From Methylococcaceae bacterium (lineage in GTDB: Bacteria > Pseudomonadota > Gammaproteobacteria > Methylococcales > Methylococcaceae), in contig VEPB01000136.1 of NCBI GenBank assembly GCA_012026715.1, forward strand, positions 1 to 7,592: DNA of 7,592 nt, written 5' to 3'. The notes below the pieces were generated by a model. It worked only from the letters and a program-made list of their open reading frames with translations, searched no databases and was not told the DNA's origin. Made by a program: the position numbers and the translations under genes. How positions within the stretch are numbered: the stretch's first letter is position 1; every line of letters starts with the position of its first letter. Positions 6,193 to 7,592 of the stretch are shown in pieces.

Positions 6193-7068
6193 TTACAGGA
6201 CTTCGGCCTGTTTCATGGCGGCGCGCAGCACCGGTTCGCATCCGGGACTGAGCCAGGTCAGCGGGAGCCGGATGCCTTTCTTGCACAGCCCCAATTCGGC
6301 CACCGCCCATTTCGCCGGAATCGGATTGGATTCCACAAAGAGGTCCCGATGCAGACCGGCGAGCCTGGCGTCGATGGCTTCCGCTTCGGCCCGTTTTCCG
6401 GCGATGGCCGCGCCGCACATGTCGTGCATCAGCCGCGGCGCCACGTTGGCGGTCACCGAAATCACGCCCTTGCCGCCCCGAAGGCAGAATTCGCAGGCGG
6501 TGGCGTCATCGCCGGAATACAGCAGAAAGCCGGGCTTGGCCTGTGCCTGGATCTGGTCCAGCCGCTCCAGTTTGCCGGTGGCTTCCTTGATGCCGAGGAT
6601 ATGGGGGACATGGGAAAGCCGGACGGCGGTTTCCGGGAGCAGATCGCAGCCGGTGCGGCCCGGCACGTTGTAGAGAATCTGGGGAATCTCCACCGCTTCG
6701 GCAATCGCCTTGTGGTGCAAATACAAACCCTCCTGGGTGGGTTTGTTGTAATAAGGCGCCACCAACAGACAGGCGTCGGCACCGACCTTCTTGGCGCCTT
6801 GGGTCAATTCGATGGCTTCCCGGGTGGAATTGGAGCCGGTTCCGGCAATGACCGGCACCCTGCCGGCAACCTGCTGGACCACCAGGCGCACCACCTCGAT
6901 GTGCTCAGCCTCGTCCAGCGTGGCGGATTCGCCGGTGGTACCCACCGCCACGATGGCGTCGGTCCCCTGCTCGATATGAAACTCCACCAACCGCTGCAGG
7001 CTGGGGACATCCAGCGCACCGTCCGCCTCCATGGGGGTAATCAGTGCGACGATGCTGCCTTGGATCAT
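6193..7068 (-). CDS. dapA: 4-hydroxy-tetrahydrodipicolinate synthase
   Basis: A 291-residue cytoplasmic TIM-barrel aldolase (E. coli 292) that condenses pyruvate with aspartate semialdehyde, the first committed step to diaminopimelate and lysine. All catalytic residues sit at E. coli numbering: Thr44 and Thr45 (AVGTTGES), Tyr107 (APYYNKP), Tyr133 (LYNVPGRTG), Arg138, and the Schiff-base Lys161 (GIKEATG). Most of the lysine-feedback pocket is present (Ser48, Ala49, Leu51, His56, Asn80, Glu84, Tyr106), but the position of E. coli His53 is Glu53. GAGAGG lies 3 bases before the ATG at 7068. It has its own candidate promoter, is divergent from gcvR, and is followed by bamC after a gap of 233 bases, much longer than the usual near-contact because of the inserted repeat. 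Confidence 0.99.
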   Translation of the reverse strand: MIQGSIVALITPMEADGALDVPSLQRLVEFHIEQGTDAIVAVGTTGESATLDEAEHIEVVRLVVQQVAGRVPVIAGTGSNSTREAIELTQGAKKVGADACLLVAPYYNKPTQEGLYLHHKAIAEAVEIPQILYNVPGRTGCDLLPETAVRLSHVPHILGIKEATGKLERLDQIQAQAKPGFLLYSGDDATACEFCLRGGKGVISVTANVAPRLMHDMCGAAIAGKRAEAEAIDARLAGLHRDLFVESNPIPAKWAVAELGLCKKGIRLPLTWLSPGCEPVLRAAMKQAEVL

Positions 7069-7097
7069 GCGCCTCTCGACCTGGAAACAAAGCGGGC

Positions 7098-7127
7098 ATG
7101 GTAACGTGGCGGGCGCGCCCCTGACAA
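7098..7127 (-). promoter_or_regulatory. Candidate sigma-70 promoter of dapA
   Basis: On the minus strand, TTGTCA (7122-7127; five of six to TTGACA) and TACCAT (7098-7103; four of six to TATAAT) are 18 bases apart. Transcription would start near 7091, about 22 bases before the dapA ATG. The spacer contains the perfect palindrome GGGCGCGCCC (7111-7120), which could be an operator or chance. Confidence 0.45.
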
Positions 7128-7140
7128 CCGTGGCCGGACC

Positions 7141-7154
7141 GCGCCTCGAGGCGC
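7141..7154. promoter_or_regulatory. 14-base perfect palindrome between dapA and gcvR
   Basis: GCGCCTCGAGGCGC is fully self-complementary and lies 14 bases upstream of the dapA -35 and 33 bases upstream of the gcvR candidate -10. It overlaps the right arm of a further inverted repeat (GGCGGGCGC at 7108-7116 with GCGCCCGCC at 7151-7159). The position suits an operator for a dimeric regulator, but in GC-rich DNA such palindromes also arise by chance. Confidence 0.3.
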
Positions 7155-7186
7155 CCGCCGCGCCGTGGGAAAGCCCAGTGCGAAAA

Positions 7187-7195
7187 TGTTAAGAT
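7187..7195 (+). promoter_or_regulatory. Candidate extended -10 promoter of gcvR
   Basis: TGTTAAGAT fits the extended -10 pattern TGn plus a 4-of-6 match to TATAAT, in the only AT-rich patch of this region (7182-7205). No good -35 is visible. The start of transcription would be near 7202, giving a leader of about 27 bases. Confidence 0.35.
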
Positions 7196-7228
7196 TCGGT
7201 AAATACGCAACCTTAGAAGCCCAACAGC

Positions 7229-7592
7229 ATGCAACTCGTGATTTCCGCCGTCGGGGCGGACCGTGCCGAACTGATCGGTGAATTGACCAAAACCATCCGC
7301 GAATGCCGCTGCGGCATCCTGGAAAGCCGGATGAGCGAACTGGGCACGGAATTCGCCGCTTATTTCCTGGTGGAAGGCAACTGGAACCACGTTGCCCGGC
7401 TGGAAAGCGCCGTTGAAGGCATCGGCAACCGCTTCGGCCTGAAGGTCCAGGTGCACCGCGCCAGCGAGACGGAAAAGCAGCCCGACAACTGCGTGCCCTA
7501 CACCGTCGACGTGTTCGCCAGCGATCGCATCGACAACATCAGCGAACTGGTCGCCTTCTTCATTGCCCGCAACATCAAGGTGCTGGACTTCA
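7229..7592 (+). CDS. gcvR: GcvR-like ACT-domain regulator (glycine cleavage system), 3' end outside window
   Basis: The first 121 residues are visible (E. coli GcvR has 190). Residues 1-78 form a first ACT-type ligand-binding domain: LVISAVGADRAELIGELT, then CRCGILESRMSELGTEFAAYFLVEGNWN, close in pattern to E. coli LVITALGADRPGIV and CGCNIEDSRLAMLGEEF. A second ACT domain begins near residue 90 (YTVDVFASDRIDNISELVAFF). In E. coli GcvR binds GcvA and represses the glycine cleavage genes when glycine is scarce; the same role here is inferred. A TAG (7214-7216) lies in frame just upstream, so ATG 7229 is the first possible start, though the ribosome site is weak (AGAAG, 9 bases away). Divergence from dapA matches the E. 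coli and Pseudomonas gene order, where a bcp peroxiredoxin gene usually follows; this is not visible here. Confidence 0.88.
   Translation, partial: MQLVISAVGADRAELIGELTKTIRECRCGILESRMSELGTEFAAYFLVEGNWNHVARLESAVEGIGNRFGLKVQVHRASETEKQPDNCVPYTVDVFASDRIDNISELVAFFIARNIKVLDF

Noticed and set aside
5960..6418. Upstream extension of the bamC frame, through the repeat and into dapA.
   Set aside because: It would bury the lipoprotein signal peptide in the middle of the protein and translate a palindromic repeat. ATG 5959 gives a proper signal and lipobox.
6349..7104. A 251-codon plus-strand frame antisense to dapA.
   Set aside because: Shadow of dapA, whose catalytic residues are all present. The product is Gly/His/Gln-rich and resembles no family.

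Overview
This window is a stretch of ordinary, chromosomal core genes from a GC-rich proteobacterium, most likely a gammaproteobacterium. Three things point there: a single-chain PurL of about 1290 residues, a BamC lipoprotein, and a dapA gene running divergently from a gcvR-like gene next to it, an order known from Escherichia and Pseudomonas. I cannot name the genus. I found no mobile-element gene, CRISPR array, tRNA or rRNA, and no new biological system. The most interesting material lies in the intergenic DNA.

Layout, left to right. The last 35 codons of an unrecognised plus-strand gene end at 109. A strong hairpin terminator follows (138-171) and probably also serves the convergent gene. 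That gene is a minus-strand small heat-shock protein (198-644) with a well-placed sigma-32 type heat-shock promoter (679-707). About 400 bases without a convincing gene follow (745-1144), holding a palindromic, repeat-like element. Next on the minus strand is purL (1145-5023), which fills half the window. A 186-base leader separates it from bamC (5210-5959), and a 233-base gap separates bamC from dapA (6193-7068). Most of the central part of that gap is a compact element with perfect 16-base inverted ends (5997-6106). dapA has a plausible sigma-70 promoter. A gcvR-like gene (7229 to the window end) leaves in the opposite direction from a 160-base intergenic region rich in palindromes.

How the genes relate: dapA (lysine and diaminopimelate synthesis), bamC (outer-membrane protein assembly) and purL (purine synthesis) all read in the same direction and could be partly co-transcribed, though the gaps of 233 and 186 bases leave room for separate control. 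In E. coli the gene after dapA-bamC is purC; here it is purL, another purine gene. The gcvR-like protein would act on glycine metabolism, which feeds one-carbon units to purine synthesis. The heat-shock gene is a separate unit with its own stress promoter. Large plus-strand open frames across purL and dapA are antisense shadows of these genes.
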